NCBI GenBank assembly: GCA_035048815.1
Contig: JAUCBN010000062.1
Location: 6,024,001 to 6,088,000 of the forward strand
Length of the DNA: 64,000 nucleotides
Origin: Abelmoschus esculentus
Lineage: Eukaryota; Streptophyta; Magnoliopsida; Malvales; Malvaceae
Direction: 5' to 3'
Shown here: positions 11,958 through 23,226 of the stretch, piece after piece
Layout: each line of letters starts with the position of its first letter
Position numbering within the stretch: the first letter of the stretch is position 1
The notes under the pieces: generated by a model
Told to the model about the DNA's origin: nothing
The model's input: only the letters and a program-made list of their open reading frames with translations
Databases searched by the model: none
Translations under genes and position numbers: made by a program

Positions 11958-12263
11958 TTAAGAAAATATTTTCCCAAATATAAAACCCACAATGAATACC
12001 AAAACAAGAATCAAAACTCCAAAAACTCTTTCTTTCTTCCTTTCTTTCTCCAAAGAAATAATCCTTCTACGAAGACCAACAATAATAGCTTTTGATCTAT
12101 CATTCACTGGTGGATCAAACCAACAAAAAAAATTATAACCCCTATTGAATTTATCATAATTTTTACAGCCCCAAAATCTCCTACCTGAATTTTCATCAGT
12201 TCAATCAGTTTTTAACGTTGAACGAGCTCCACAAAAGTATAAACGACTCATCTGATGATCCAT
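11958..12263 (-). pseudogene. zf-GRF zinc finger protein carried by the MULE
   Basis: The minus strand encodes 101 codons with one internal stop. Residues 9-50 match the GRF zinc finger: YFCGARSTLKT, then ENSGRRFWGCKNY, then NFFCWFDPP. Next come a basic, charged helix (RRRIISLEKERKKER) and a hydrophobic segment (about residues 80-95) resembling a C-terminal membrane anchor, as in the small plant zf-GRF proteins of the At4g04775-like type. The TGA at codon 21 (12201-12203) replaces a position usually tryptophan, so a single G-to-A change explains it. The first zinc-ligand cysteine is not evident. It lies antisense to the transposase just inside the right TIR. Plant GRF-finger genes are often associated with MULEs; its function is unknown. 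Confidence 0.8.
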
Positions 12264-12468
12264 TGTAGCCTGGACAATCAAGAACGTTTTCTTTTCTATT
12301 CAAAACAAAGAAAGAAAAGGAATGAATCTAAACAAAATTAGAGATTAGGGTTTTTTTAAATAGGAAATTTAACATTTTTTTTTATATTCTTTGTTTAAGT
12401 GATATTACATGGCATTCTGGCGTGGATACTTACATATCCAACATGAAAAAACAAATGAAAAAATTAAA

Positions 12469-12617
12469 CCACGTCAGTTTTTCTATTAATTCCTTAACGG
12501 CAGATGGTTATTTTAATATCAAATTAATAGTTTATCGGTGTATTTGATTCTTTTTAAAGTATTGTCGCCAGTTCGATACGAACCCTATAATATTGTGGCT
12601 ATCCGTGTAATTTACCC
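12469..12617 (-). repeat. MULE right terminal inverted repeat
   Basis: Inverted match to the left TIR, ending ..GTAATTTACCC and followed at once by the AATAAATTT duplication at 12618-12626. Confidence 0.9.
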
Positions 12618-12714
12618 AATAAATTTTATATTGAAATTAAATTTATTAAAATATTATTATTTAAAAAAATATTCTTGTATTCAAGCAGCCAAACATATCC
12701 GCTAGAATATCTAT
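12618..12714 (+). repeat. Tandem duplication copy 1, right part
   Basis: Begins with the second copy of the 9-bp target duplication, then continues the interrupted copy through CATATCCGCTAGAATATCTAT, which recurs near 13040-13061. Confidence 0.85.
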
Positions 12715-12726
12715 ATATGATCGAAC

Positions 12727-13061
12727 TTTTATTAGGATTTGGATCTTTTCTTCGGATTTGAATTCGAATTTTTATTGATCAAATTTAGATTAATTTTTTT
12801 GTATCAAATCAGATTCGGATGAAATTCAGATTATATTATCATCCCTAATTTAGATGGTAGTATTTAGAATTTTATGTTTATAGTTTATAATTTAGTTTTT
12901 TAAGGTTTAAGTGTAATAATTTATTATTTAAATTTGTAATATAAATATGTAAATTTATATAAAATAAATTTTATATCGAAATTAAATTTATTAAAATATT
13001 ATTATTCAAAAAAAAAATTCTTGTTTTCAAGTAGGCAAACATATCCGCTAGAATATCTATC
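12727..13061 (+). repeat. Tandem duplication copy 2 (contains the empty MULE site)
   Basis: An uninterrupted copy of the unit that hosts the MULE. At 12963-12971 it has a single AATAAATTT followed by TATATCGAAATTAAATTT, so this is the pre-insertion state. It ends about 70 bp before the thioredoxin start codon, so the duplicated segment forms the proximal upstream region of that gene. Confidence 0.88.
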
Positions 13062-13131
13062 GTTTGCTCGCTTAAACCTCAGCTGCAAATCCTTCAAACT
13101 CTAGGCTTAAAGCTTTCTGTTCTTCTCAAAA

Positions 13132-15822
13132 ATGGCTCTCCTCCAAACCCACACCATTACACGCCCGATTCGCTTGCTTTCACCCGTTTCCTCTTCATCA
13201 AAACCCCATTCCCAGAACTTACTCTTCCTCCCTACAACAAAGGCCAGACCTTTCTCTCTTTCAACACAACCCAGAAAGTTGCTTTGCAGACCCCCACTTG
13301 GCAAATATGTCAGGGAAGACTATCTTGTGGTAATTTCTCTTTCTTTGTTGTTTTTAATTTCTGGGTTTCTTTTGTTTTTCCATTTGCACTACTGGGTTGC
13401 TGTAAAAATTGGAAGAAAAGCAAAGTGCTTTTATGAATTTTGTTTCAGCTTGTTAGGTTATTCATTACTGGAAAGATTAAGTGAAAGTGATTATTGTTGA
13501 CTTGGAATTTTATACTCACATAATTGCCTTTGCTACTGAGAAGCAGAATTATTGTATTGTTGTTGTTCCTATGGTAATGGTGTTTTATTGGCATTTTGGG
13601 TGAGCAGAAAAAGATGTCAGCTCAAGAAATTGAGGGGCTAGTAAGAGGGGAGAGAACAGTACCCATAATTATTGATTTCTATGCAACATGGTGTGGTCCT
13701 TGTATTTTAATGGCTCAAGAACTTGAAATGGTAAGCTTTGTTTACTTAATTTATGCTATTTTGTTCTATTGATAAGTTTAGTGTTTTGTTTGAGTTGGTT
13801 GAGTTGAGATTCTTTCAGATTTGATCTTATTTTCCAGTGTGTTTTGTTTGAGTTGGTTGGTTGAGTTGGTTGAGTTGAGTTGGTTGGTTGGTTGAGTTGG
13901 TTGAGATTCTTGCAGACTGCGAAAAAATACACACACACACACACACACAATTAAGTTTACTTTATTCTCTTATCCTCAAGATTAGGATTCATATAGAAGG
14001 TAAGCTATCCCTCTGTTTCTTTGACTTTTCGGTTCTTGAAGCACCAGTGTTCGGTACATATTCGGATGTAGGTTTAGTGATAAAACTTGCTTGTGTTTGA
14101 TACTACTTGTATCCAATATTCACATTCGAGTCTGATTAACATAAGCATATTGTGAACTATCATGAATATACAATCTGACTGTCCTGGAACTTGTGTTAAG
14201 TTCATGTGTGGTCCAAATTGATAGCATCGGTTGCTATCTGAAGAATAAAGTACTGGTGTGATTGTATGTTACCTTATCTTCTATTTCGGCAATGTTTACA
14301 GTTAAAAAGTCTGAAAATATTGATCCTTGTTTTACAATTTTGCAATAAAAATTTACCGAAATAAGCCAACCGCAATCATACTAATGCAGTAAAGTAGAAG
14401 ATGAAACCAGAATTTCAAGATTTTGCTGATCTAGTTTAGATTCATTGTACAAGGTATCTGTGGGGAATTATATTTTAAGATCACATAATAGATTTTCTTT
14501 TGATCTATCTTAGGACTAAAAACAATCTCGTGCACTAAACCATATCTGAAAACTGAAAAGGGGCAGCAAAATTTAGATTTATAGTTGCACTCTATGTTAT
14601 TGAAATAGTTTTGTAAAATAGGATGAGTGTAGTATGGGACTTCCGTTTTTCTTCCATAACTTCAGGAAGATTTGTGACACTCATTTCTCTCCTGGAGAGT
14701 AGCCTTTATGGTATAACAAAACGAGAACGGCTTTCTTGACATTTTGAAGTGATGTTATCAGGAGTTTCCGCAAAAAAATCCTGTTAGATCAGTCATTAAC
14801 ATAGCATCAAGTAATGTTGTTACTAGGTCCTTTGGAATGGCTTTGAAAAATTCTGAAGTTCTGCTCTCAATGCTCAAGTAAGGTAGTTTCTTGCTGTTTG
14901 CATTTTGAACACAGTTTTATAGGATAGGTTCTATATTTTCTAAATATTTTGGGATGCCGATTTCCGGTGAAGTGATGTAAACACTTCCCTTAACTATGTA
15001 ATGTGCTAGAACAAAGTCTATGAATCGCCATGCAGAACTTAAGTAACACTTTCCTCGATTTCTTCTCTAATTAAATGCAGGCATTTAGTTGCATGAAACT
15101 GTGGTTTGTTTTACATATTTGGTTGCTTAGCTATAAAAAGGTTCTGGAATCAACCAGATTCCGTTATTTAACTCACTGAAATTTCTGCTCATTAACATTT
15201 AGGACCAGCCTGATTTGTTTGATCTAGTTTGGAGATTTACTCGAGTATCATCGTATTTGTTATTTTATTTTCCTTCTTAATTACAGCTAGCTGTGGAGTA
15301 TGAGAAAAATGCAATTATAGTCAAAGTTGATACCGATGACGAGTATGAATTTGCACACGATATGCAGGTAATTTGCAAGTAATATTTATTCCTCGAGTTC
15401 TGTCCTTTCCACTGTTTCTCTAATCTCCAACACTTGGTGTTTCTTGAAGTACCCATGTCTAACACATATTCGAACATGAATTTTGGGACATTACCTTCCA
15501 AGAACCCTCCAAAATATATGATTTTTTTTAAATGAACATATATACTGGATTGATACCCATATTTGATACTCACACCTAAATTGGAGCAACCATCAAACCT
15601 ATTTAAAGTAGCTACTTTCTGTTTTATGTCAATTTCACTAGTAATCTTCTGGCTGGTATCGTAGAAACTAGAAACTGAATGGAACCGGAAATTCTGCTGT
15701 ACCAGGTTAGAGGCTTGCCTACTTTGTTCTTCATCAGCCCTGATCCAAACAAAGAGGCAATTCGGACCGAAGGCCTCATTCCGATACAAATGATGCGCGA
15801 TATACTAGACAAGGAGATGTGA
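13132..15822 (+). CDS. CITRX / thioredoxin z-type plastid thioredoxin
   Basis: Four exons: 13132-13329, 13608-13730, 15287-15367 and 15706-15822, all with GT..AG introns in phase 0, giving 172 aa. The first 60 or so residues are rich in serine, threonine and arginine with few acids, as in a chloroplast transit peptide. The thioredoxin fold follows, with the redox site WCGPC at residues 94-98 and the cis-proline in GLPT (residue 139). The stretches DFYATWCGPCILMAQELEM and VKVDTDDEYEF are characteristic of CITRX/TRX z. In Arabidopsis TRX z is a subunit of the plastid-encoded RNA polymerase complex and binds fructokinase-like proteins; tomato CITRX was found as a Cf-9 interactor. Length and exon order look normal and no lesion is seen. 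Reading through intron 1 gives a spurious 122-aa ORF. Intron 2 (13731-15286) holds simple repeats. Confidence 0.93.
13790..13949 (+). repeat. Simple repeats in thioredoxin intron 2
   Basis: GAGTTGGTT/GGTTGGTTGAG units repeat between about 13790 and 13910, followed by an (AC)n microsatellite of ten units at 13929-13949. Likely length-polymorphic. Confidence 0.9.
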
Positions 15823-16737
15823 GAAGAAGAAGACTGATTATTTACTGTGAAACGGAATTAAGGTACCAGATTTTGCTTCAAAGTTGTTAATACGTATTTT
15901 TCTGTGCCGATTTGATTCTCAATGTAGTTCCGAAACCGTATGATCTTGTAGCAAACTTCAGAGTCAGACAAAGTTAAACAAATTTATGTTCTTGTCATTG
16001 TCTAGATGGCATGGCAAGGACCTTTTCTTTGTCAAAGGATTCTAGAATCTAAACTAGTTTAATGGAGGGATTGCATTGGAATTTCATCATCTTTTTGACC
16101 ATCACTGCTAATGGAATTGACCATATCATATTTGTAGTAGTAGTAGTAGTAGGTATACCTTTAATTGTGGGAAATGCATTGGAATTTCATTCTCATTTTG
16201 ACCATTACTAATGGAATGATAATAAATGGTCAAGATTATTTCCTCTTTTTTCAAGTGATAATCTTCGTATTTTCTATTGTTAATCTCATCCATCCATTTC
16301 ACTGATCCAATGGTCATAGATTAGTGTAAAACTCTTTTAAGTTTGACATCGTGTAACTTGATCTCATCCTATTAATATTATTTTATTAGAATTTATATCT
16401 GGCAATTCAGGTATTTTGTTGTATTATATTGGTGTTTTAAGGTATGTTGTACAACATTGATGTGGAGATTAGGTTAGGCTTCTACAACAATCATTGAGAC
16501 GACAAAGCGTATGCTGAGACAAACGACCACACATGGTTTAGTTTCGGTTCAATCTTTAGGACCATTCAGTTTTATAAATGTTTTATGTTTAACAAGTCTT
16601 TTTCATTTATAATGAAAATAACGAAAACATTTTTGTTCTTGTAATACGTTTTTCTCTTTTTTTTCAATGTTGGGTTTGACTTCGTCTCTACGGTTGGCAT
16701 TTGTTCAATTATTTTGATGTTCTACATCTGGTTGGAT
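15823..16737. other. Downstream of the thioredoxin gene; no gene
   Basis: Holds the presumed 3' UTR and AT-rich DNA, including a short TAG trinucleotide run at about 16134-16151. A 20-bp phrase around TTGCATTGGAATTTCAT occurs twice (about 16071 and 16175). Confidence 0.5.
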
Positions 16738-17245
16738 TAGGGGTGAGTAAAATTTGACTTGACTCGAAAAAATCGAATAACTCGACTTGAGGCGAAAATA
16801 TTCGACTCATTGTGACTCGACTCAAAATTTCATAGATTCAATTCGAAAAAAATTTCAAATAAAGTTTGAGTTGTAAAATGGAAATTTAAATAACTCAAAA
16901 TTTTTAGTAATTAAAGGATTAATTTTTAAGTTTGAAACGAAACTCTCAAATTTTTTATGATATCTATACATTGATATATAAAAATATAAAGAAATATTGT
17001 TATATATGAAAAAAAAATATATATATATATGCATATCTTATATGATTAGAGAAAGTCGTTTAAATTGGAATCAGATTATACTATAACATGATAAATAATT
17101 ACAATTAAATATTTGTAGGAACTCGAAAACTCGATTTGACTCGACTCGAACCGAAAAAAATTTCAAATAAAGTTTAAGTTGTAAAATGTGACTCATCAAC
17201 TCGAATAACTCTAAATTTTTTTACTCGATCGAATATTTACCCTTA
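16738..17245. mobile_element. Degenerate hAT-type MITE
   Basis: About 508 bp from TAGGGGTGAGTAAA to ..ATATTTACCCTTA, rich in GACTCGA/CTCGAAT words with inverted subterminal matches. The flanking 8-mers GGTTGGAT and GGTTAAAA agree at five of eight bases, so the duplication is weak or eroded. Confidence 0.55.
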
Positions 17246-19217
17246 GGTTAAAATATTGACTTACTTCTCCCGTATTGATAGACGCTTGCAATCAGCTTAG
17301 ATTTTCACTTGAGTTATTATGATAGTCACGCTCAATGTGTCGCAGGCTCGTACCTGGGCTCGGGCAATAAGGACGCAGGTCCTAGAGCTCTACTATTGCC
17401 TGGGCCTCACTTTTATATAAAATCAATATATATCAGTAAAAATAATAAATAATAAATTAAAAAATATAATAAAATATGGGCCCTATAGTTTAGAATGCCA
17501 GGTACAGCTTACCACAGTCAAGTCAATAGCAGTTTGAAATCTTTTAAATTTTAATCTGTGGGCCTCACTAATAAATATATAACTGTTTAAAACTTTATTA
17601 AATTATTTTTTTATTTCATTAATTTAGGAATTAATAGGTTTTAGGCTTTTAGGTTATCATTAAAATTTTAATAATAATTTAATATTTTTTTAATTTTAAA
17701 TAAGATTAAAATTTTCAAATATATCTATAAATAATCCTTACAAAATTTTTACTTTTTACGTCTTCATTTCTCTTTTATTTTCTCTCTTTCTTATGTTATA
17801 TTCTTATATTTTGATTTAAATTTTTTATTTATTATTCTAATTTGATACTCTAAGAGAATAAGAACTCATCTCTATTTATTCCGTTTGAAATATACGTAGA
17901 AATTAATTTGTGTGACTATTTGAATATTAAATAAAATTTATTAATGTTTTTATTTGAATTTAGATATACTTTTAGATGATTTATTAATAATAAAATAAAT
18001 AAATTAAAAATAAATTAATCTATTTTAATAAAAAAATATTTATTTAATAAATATTATAAGGGCCCAAAATTTTAATTTACCCTTAGGTTACCAAAATCTA
18101 AAGAACGGTCATGATGTGTCGTCATCGTTACATTCATTTTTATGATAATGTTGATCGTGTTTATCGTTCATCGTCGTATCTTCTATTTTTTTAACTTTCA
18201 TGATATTATTTTTTTATTATTCATTATCTAGTTTGTGCTATTTTTTTTTATAGGTTCAATTTCAAGATTGTGATTTTAAAAAATTATAAGAAATAACCTC
18301 AAAAATCATTGTTATTATATGCAAATTTGTTTATATTAAAAATAAGTTTAAGAAATAGCAATAGACTGAGTCTCACGAGATCATCAAAAACTTTTAGATA
18401 AAAGTTTTCAAGTTTTTTAATACTTTATATTTTTTTTAGTTCTTAATAATTTTTTGTTTTATAGCTTTTTGTTTGCTTTTTTTAAAATTATAATAATATA
18501 TTTTTTTTATTTTTAATATTTGTTTGTTATATTTTAAAAGATAAATTACATAGATGATCACTTAACTATGAGGTTGGTATTGATTTGACCATTATACTTT
18601 TAATTTTATCAAATATATTATGTAACTATTAAAATGTTTTAATATAGTCACGTGCCATTAGAATTTAGTAAAGAGGTAATGGGGTAGTTAAAAATAAAAC
18701 GATATAATTATATATTTAATCCATATTAATTATAATTTTTTCAATTGGGTTTCGGGTGAGATAGGCCGGTTTTCAAAAAATCATGTTGGGGTCGAGTGAG
18801 ACAGATTTAAGATAAAAATATCCGATCGATATTATATTTTAAAATATATATTATATTTACAAAAATACCCTTTTATATGTATATAAATCCAAGATGACAT
18901 AAAAATCGAGATTAAGTCGAATTCAGATGACAAATATAAATGTTTGTCAAAGTCAAATTAGTCAAAAACTCGTATTATCTCGTCCTTCTCATCGTCATCC
19001 CAAATCCCATATATGTGTTTTTACATGTCCCCCTGGCTCAAATTGCCTTTCCAAATCAGTGTAGTTGATGTTCACCTTTTCCAAGAGGGAAATGCCAAAT
19101 TCTCTTCGTTTAGTATTACAGAGAAAGGGTTTAATGTTTTCAAAATTGAGGTGGTTTGACTTTTTTTTTTTCAAGACGTGTTTTCATATAGGGCTGCTAC
19201 TTCCAATTTTGACTGAA
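17246..19217. other. Intergenic, AT-rich; a lone MULE-like TIR fragment
   Basis: No gene. At 18541-18660 the sequence GATAAATTACATAGATGATC and what follows resembles the TIR of the 7831 MULE, but no partner end was found. The 16-mer ATTTACCCTTAGGTTA occurs at 17235 and 18075. GGGTTTCGGGTGAGA near 18748 may be another hAT remnant. Confidence 0.4.
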
Positions 19218-19220
19218 TAA

Positions 19221-19429
19221 GGTTTTGTTCAATTACATGTTTAGAACGGGATTTTTGCGCAATACTCGCTTTTTCAATAAAAATTAGAAAATAATAATGT
19301 GGAAAAACGCTCGTTTAAAGCACAAAATCTTTCAAATTATGGAGACAATGCAACTCTGAAAAACTCATTCAACAGCACTTCAATTACCAACCCAAAACAC
19401 TTGTTCCAAACATGTAGCTGAACAAAACT
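19221..19429. mobile_element. Tourist-like (PIF/Harbinger) MITE
   Basis: 209 bp with imperfect terminal inverted repeats of about 30 bp (GGTTTTGTTCAATTACATG against AGTTTTGTTCAGCTACATG) flanked by TAA on both sides, the 3-bp duplication typical of PIF/Harbinger elements. No coding capacity. Confidence 0.6.
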
Positions 19430-20081
19430 TAAGTCGTGAACTGTGACAAATAAATAAATAATACTCATTTATCAAAAAAATATGTATATCTATGTTATTT
19501 TAAAACTTTTAATGAATTATTTAAGATATATGGATTATTTGATTATAATAAAATTAGCTATTATTTAATTCATTTTAATATAATTTTGTTTATAATAGAT
19601 TTTTTATTGAAAATTAGATTTAAATTGGGTTTTTATTAAGGATAAAATCAGGTTATATGAAGATTATAAAAGATATATGATTCGATTTGAAATTAATTAT
19701 ATAATTTTTCTTAATTTTTTTTTAGATATATTTGTAATAATATCCTCTTTATATATTTTTATAATTAAATTTTTAAAATTAAATTTTTATTTATAATTTA
19801 ATCCTTAAAAATATTATTTTTATAATTAAATCTCTTAAATTAATTTTTTATAATTAAATCCTTAAAATTATTTGTAATGTCAAGTCAAAGTCAAGTTTAT
19901 GATATTTATTTTTATCATATTTTTAAAAATGTATTCAAATCGAGTCTAGAATATTCATTTTTAGATTAAATTTGAATGTACCAAAAATCTGACTCATGTT
20001 TGTCTTTAAGTGTATAAATAAAATATAGGAAACACCGCACACTCCATCTCCCATATTTTTAATAAGTTAATGTGATTATAT

Positions 20082-20255
20082 GCAAGGACGAAACTAAGTG
20101 AGGTGGGTGCGGGCAATCGCCCCCACCCCGAAGAAATTTTTTCACTTTTGTCTTCTTATTCAACTTTTTAAAAAATTGTTTTTTTATGAATTTATCCCTC
20201 TATTTTTAAACATTTATATTTTGTCCCCTTAACCTTAAAGCATGGTTCCATCTCT
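20082..20255. mobile_element. Small hAT-type MITE
   Basis: 174 bp flanked by GATTATAT (20074-20081 and 20256-20263). The ends AAGGACGAAACTAAG and, inverted, AGAGATGGAACCATG agree at 9 of 15 positions, with almost all differences transitions. No coding capacity. Confidence 0.55.
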
Positions 20256-20767
20256 GATTATATAATTACATTTATATTGTAACATATACTTCTTGCGCGT
20301 GTGTATATATATATATATTTAAATTCGAATATTTTATATCGAACATTATCCTCCTTTCTAATAGAATGACTTGTTTTTACCATATCTGTATGAATTTACT
20401 CATTTAATTCTTCAATTTTTATTTTATTTTTATTTTTATCATAATAACCAAATAAATAAAACAAGATAATATATTACATTTGGTAAACATATTTTTAAAA
20501 AAATATCTTAGAACATATAAATCAACTTTAATTACAATTTAGAAAACAAACAAAAATAAAAGCACTAAAATGGAGAGAATATTCACAATTAATTTTATTT
20601 TCTCTTCTAATTTCCATTCATTTCTCAAGAAATTAGTGTATAATTCGTATGTAACAAAACAATGTAAACTTTTTTTTTAAAAAAAAGAGTAATAAAATAA
20701 TCAGCTACCCCTTGATTTTTATACTCCGCAAAGCCGCCGGCTGCCAGCCGCGTTTGTACACCGGTAA
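20256..20767. other. Intergenic, downstream of the ARGOS-like gene
   Basis: AT-rich, with a (TA)n run near 20306-20320. It presumably contains the 3' UTR of the minus-strand gene; no other feature seen. Confidence 0.5.
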
Positions 20768-21043
20768 TCATACAGTATGAGAAACCGCGTCGCCGTCAAC
20801 CTCTGCCGGAGAAAACGCCAAGAACATTAGAGCCGCCATGATCCCAACCGGGAAGAACATAAGCACCAATGGCGGAGGCGGTAACGGCGGCAACATCAAA
20901 GGAAGAACCACCATCGACGTTGCCAACGCCGCCAGCAACAGTAACCCCCCGATTCCAAAACCGAGAGAAGCCCCAAAATACTTAGCCATCGTACAATCGT
21001 TTTTCTCTTCGGATCTTGTTATCGTCGTCAATACTCTGATCAT
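20768..21043 (-). CDS. ARGOS / organ size related (OSR) small membrane protein
   Basis: Single exon, 91 aa. The signature is two hydrophobic segments (about residues 29-50 and 59-77) joined by PPLPPPP (residues 52-58) and ending LAFSP, the OSR domain shared by ARGOS, ARL and OSR1. Arabidopsis members sit in endomembranes (ER), promote organ growth and dampen ethylene signalling. Here residues 1-18 are not typical of the family, and a second methionine (codon at 20987-20989, MAKYFG) begins just before the domain. I cannot decide the start; the longer form is given, but initiation at residue 19 (73 aa) is plausible. A TATA-like element lies about 200 bp upstream. No intron or lesion is seen. 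Confidence 0.85.
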   Translation of the reverse strand: MIRVLTTITRSEEKNDCTMAKYFGASLGFGIGGLLLLAALATSMVVLPLMLPPLPPPPLVLMFFPVGIMAALMFLAFSPAEVDGDAVSHTV

Positions 21044-21245
21044 ATCTCGCCAAAAAAGGCGACGAAATGAATAGTTTTAGCGACGAAACTCGTCTGAAAA
21101 TTTATTTGAAATTTCTCGAAACAGAAATCAAATTTCAAAGGATTCTGGGTTTTGGGTTTTTGGGAAAATGATGAAATCAATAAACAATGGGAGGATTCTC
21201 GGGAAAATTTTGAAGTGAGAATGGATTTGAGATGCATTATGTATG

Positions 21246-21255
21246 TATATATAAT
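21246..21255 (-). promoter_or_regulatory. TATA-box-like element of the ARGOS-like gene
   Basis: The minus strand reads TATATATACA in a suitable position, about 200 bp before the long-form start and 257 bp before the internal methionine. If used, transcription would start near 21215. Inferred from sequence only. Confidence 0.45.
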
Positions 21256-21360
21256 GTGAAGTTGTGTGATGGCTGCGTCGAATCTCAGCCGTTGATAGAG
21301 AATTTGCTGTTGTCGGTTCGGTTCTTTTGGACCAGAAAATCTGGACGGTAATGTACTTCA

Positions 21361-23226
21361 TGCAATTCTTTTTTATATATAAAAATAGTATTTAATTTAT
21401 TAATCTAGTAATTTAAATTAAATTTTTATAATTAAAATTAATAAAAAATTATTAAAAAATAATAAGTTGTATATTAATACATAGTTCAAATAATAAAATT
21501 ATATAATTATTTTTATTTAAATTATACTGTTTAAATTTAAATTAAACTATAAACTCTAAATTAAGCTCAACAACGTGAGTATCTGTTTAGGGCTCACATA
21601 CTGTCTTTATTGTTTTAGTAATTTTTGAGCGATAAATCGACAATCTTATAAGTTAATGGATGTTTTTTAATTATTTTAATTGTATTTAAGATATTTTTTA
21701 GTATATTTATTCGATTGGTCATGTTATTTATCATTATTTTTTTATTTCTCTTTAAGTCATAGATTCTAGACCTATAAGGAACATTAATTCCTATTATATT
21801 ATTAAGATCATTTAGGATTAACTTTAAATACATGAAATTAATACGTGATTCTGATAAAAAATGGTATTTATATATATTTAAAATATTCAAAATCGACTTA
21901 ATAAATAACTATTCGTCCAATAAGTCTAATATTATTATATTATTATTATATTTCATTTTTTTTAATTTATATTATGAGTTTATTAAGTCCCTAAATACCC
22001 GTTTAATCGATTTTAAACACAAATAACAAATACTACTATATAATCATGTCTTAAAAAAAATTTAAACACCATATTTAATCAATTTTTTTATAATTTATAT
22101 TTACATGCAAGATAATATATGTGTGATATAAATTTAAATAAACACACATTTACATAATAAATTATTTAAATATCATTATTTAATTAAAAAAATATCATTA
22201 TTTGTCTTTTAAATTCTTTATTCTCCTCATTTACGTCAATAAAAAGTGATTCAGAAATCTAAAACCGACCAAATTGAATAGAAATCTGCAATTTCCAAGA
22301 AAGAGATAAGACCTAAAACATAACAAAAATGTGGAAATTCCCAAATACATCGAGCTATTCTTTTTGTTATCAAAATTCAAAACTTTACTAATTAACGGAA
22401 CAAGTTACTAAATTTTTAATTTAAGATTAGATATTTAAATTTTAATATTATAAAATATATAAATTATATTAAAAAAATCAGTCTATAATATAGAGACAGT
22501 TCAAAGATTTTAGAGGTCATGCGTAATTTATTAAAATATGGTCCTTAAAAGCAATTGTTTAACTCACACTAGTTTTAAAAATGTGGTCCTTAGAAACGAT
22601 TGTTCCTTTTAGTGATCCCTGTGCGGTCGCTTTTATTGTGTTTACCAGAACCTCACTGATTTTACAGAAGCAATAGTAATAAGATTAATTAATAAAATTT
22701 TATAATCAATTGTTAAATTTAAAAAACAATTATAACGATTTAACAATTATAACCCATCTTTCTTAAGAGCAGTTTCAAAAATTTTATGATAAATTTCAAG
22801 ATTGACATCATCTAATGAATGTAGTTTATCAAACGTTTCAGACTCTTGTTTTTTGTAGAATCCTGTACGATCACTTTTATTATACCTGTCCAAAATTCCA
22901 CTGATATAATATATCTTTATAATATTTTATTTAAATTAATCGATTAATAAATCAAATATGAATAATTATAAAAGAGATGAATATCCCATATATTTATTTT
23001 ATCAATTTTGCAACGTTGGGTTGTTTTGGACCATTCTAGCTGCCATGCCCTCGTCAATTTAACAGTCTAAAACGACTCCTTTAGCCACCACAATCATGTG
23101 TTGAAATTGTTTGAAATATTTTATTATTTTGTATGTACGGTCTCTTTTGTTGGCCCGACCTTTAATATATATTTAAATTCAAGAAACTCATTTGTCACAT
23201 GGGGCATGGGTGACACAAATATTCGT
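21361..23226. other. AT-rich intergenic, no gene recognised
   Basis: ORFs of 60-90 codons here are low-complexity I/N/K/L translations of AT-rich DNA. A degenerate phrase CCTGTRCGRTCRCTTTTATT occurs near 22618 and again near 22862. Nothing else recognisable. Confidence 0.5.

Larger units (their letters stand above)
7831..12617 (+). mobile_element. Mutator-like element (MULE), 4.8 kb, carrying a chloroplast matK piece
   Basis: A complete but decayed Mutator-superfamily DNA transposon. It has 149-bp terminal inverted repeats that begin GGRTAAATTACACGGATAGC, flanked by a perfect 9-bp target duplication. Inside are a chloroplast matK segment, a plus-strand mudrA-type transposase gene lacking its catalytic core, and a minus-strand zf-GRF gene. 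A paralogous empty site at 12963 confirms both boundaries. It cannot encode an active transposase. Its right end lies 515 bp from the thioredoxin start codon, so it may have altered that promoter region. Confidence 0.92.

Noticed and set aside
13132..13500. 122-aa ORF at the thioredoxin start
   Set aside because: It reads through a GT splice donor at 13330 into intron 1. The spliced model restores the family sequence over four exons.
15277..15789. 170-aa minus-strand ORF
   Set aside because: It overlaps thioredoxin exons 3 and 4 in antisense and has no recognisable domain.
21615..22026. AT-rich ORFs of 64-91 codons on both strands
   Set aside because: Composition-driven I/N/K/L-rich translations without domain or codon bias.
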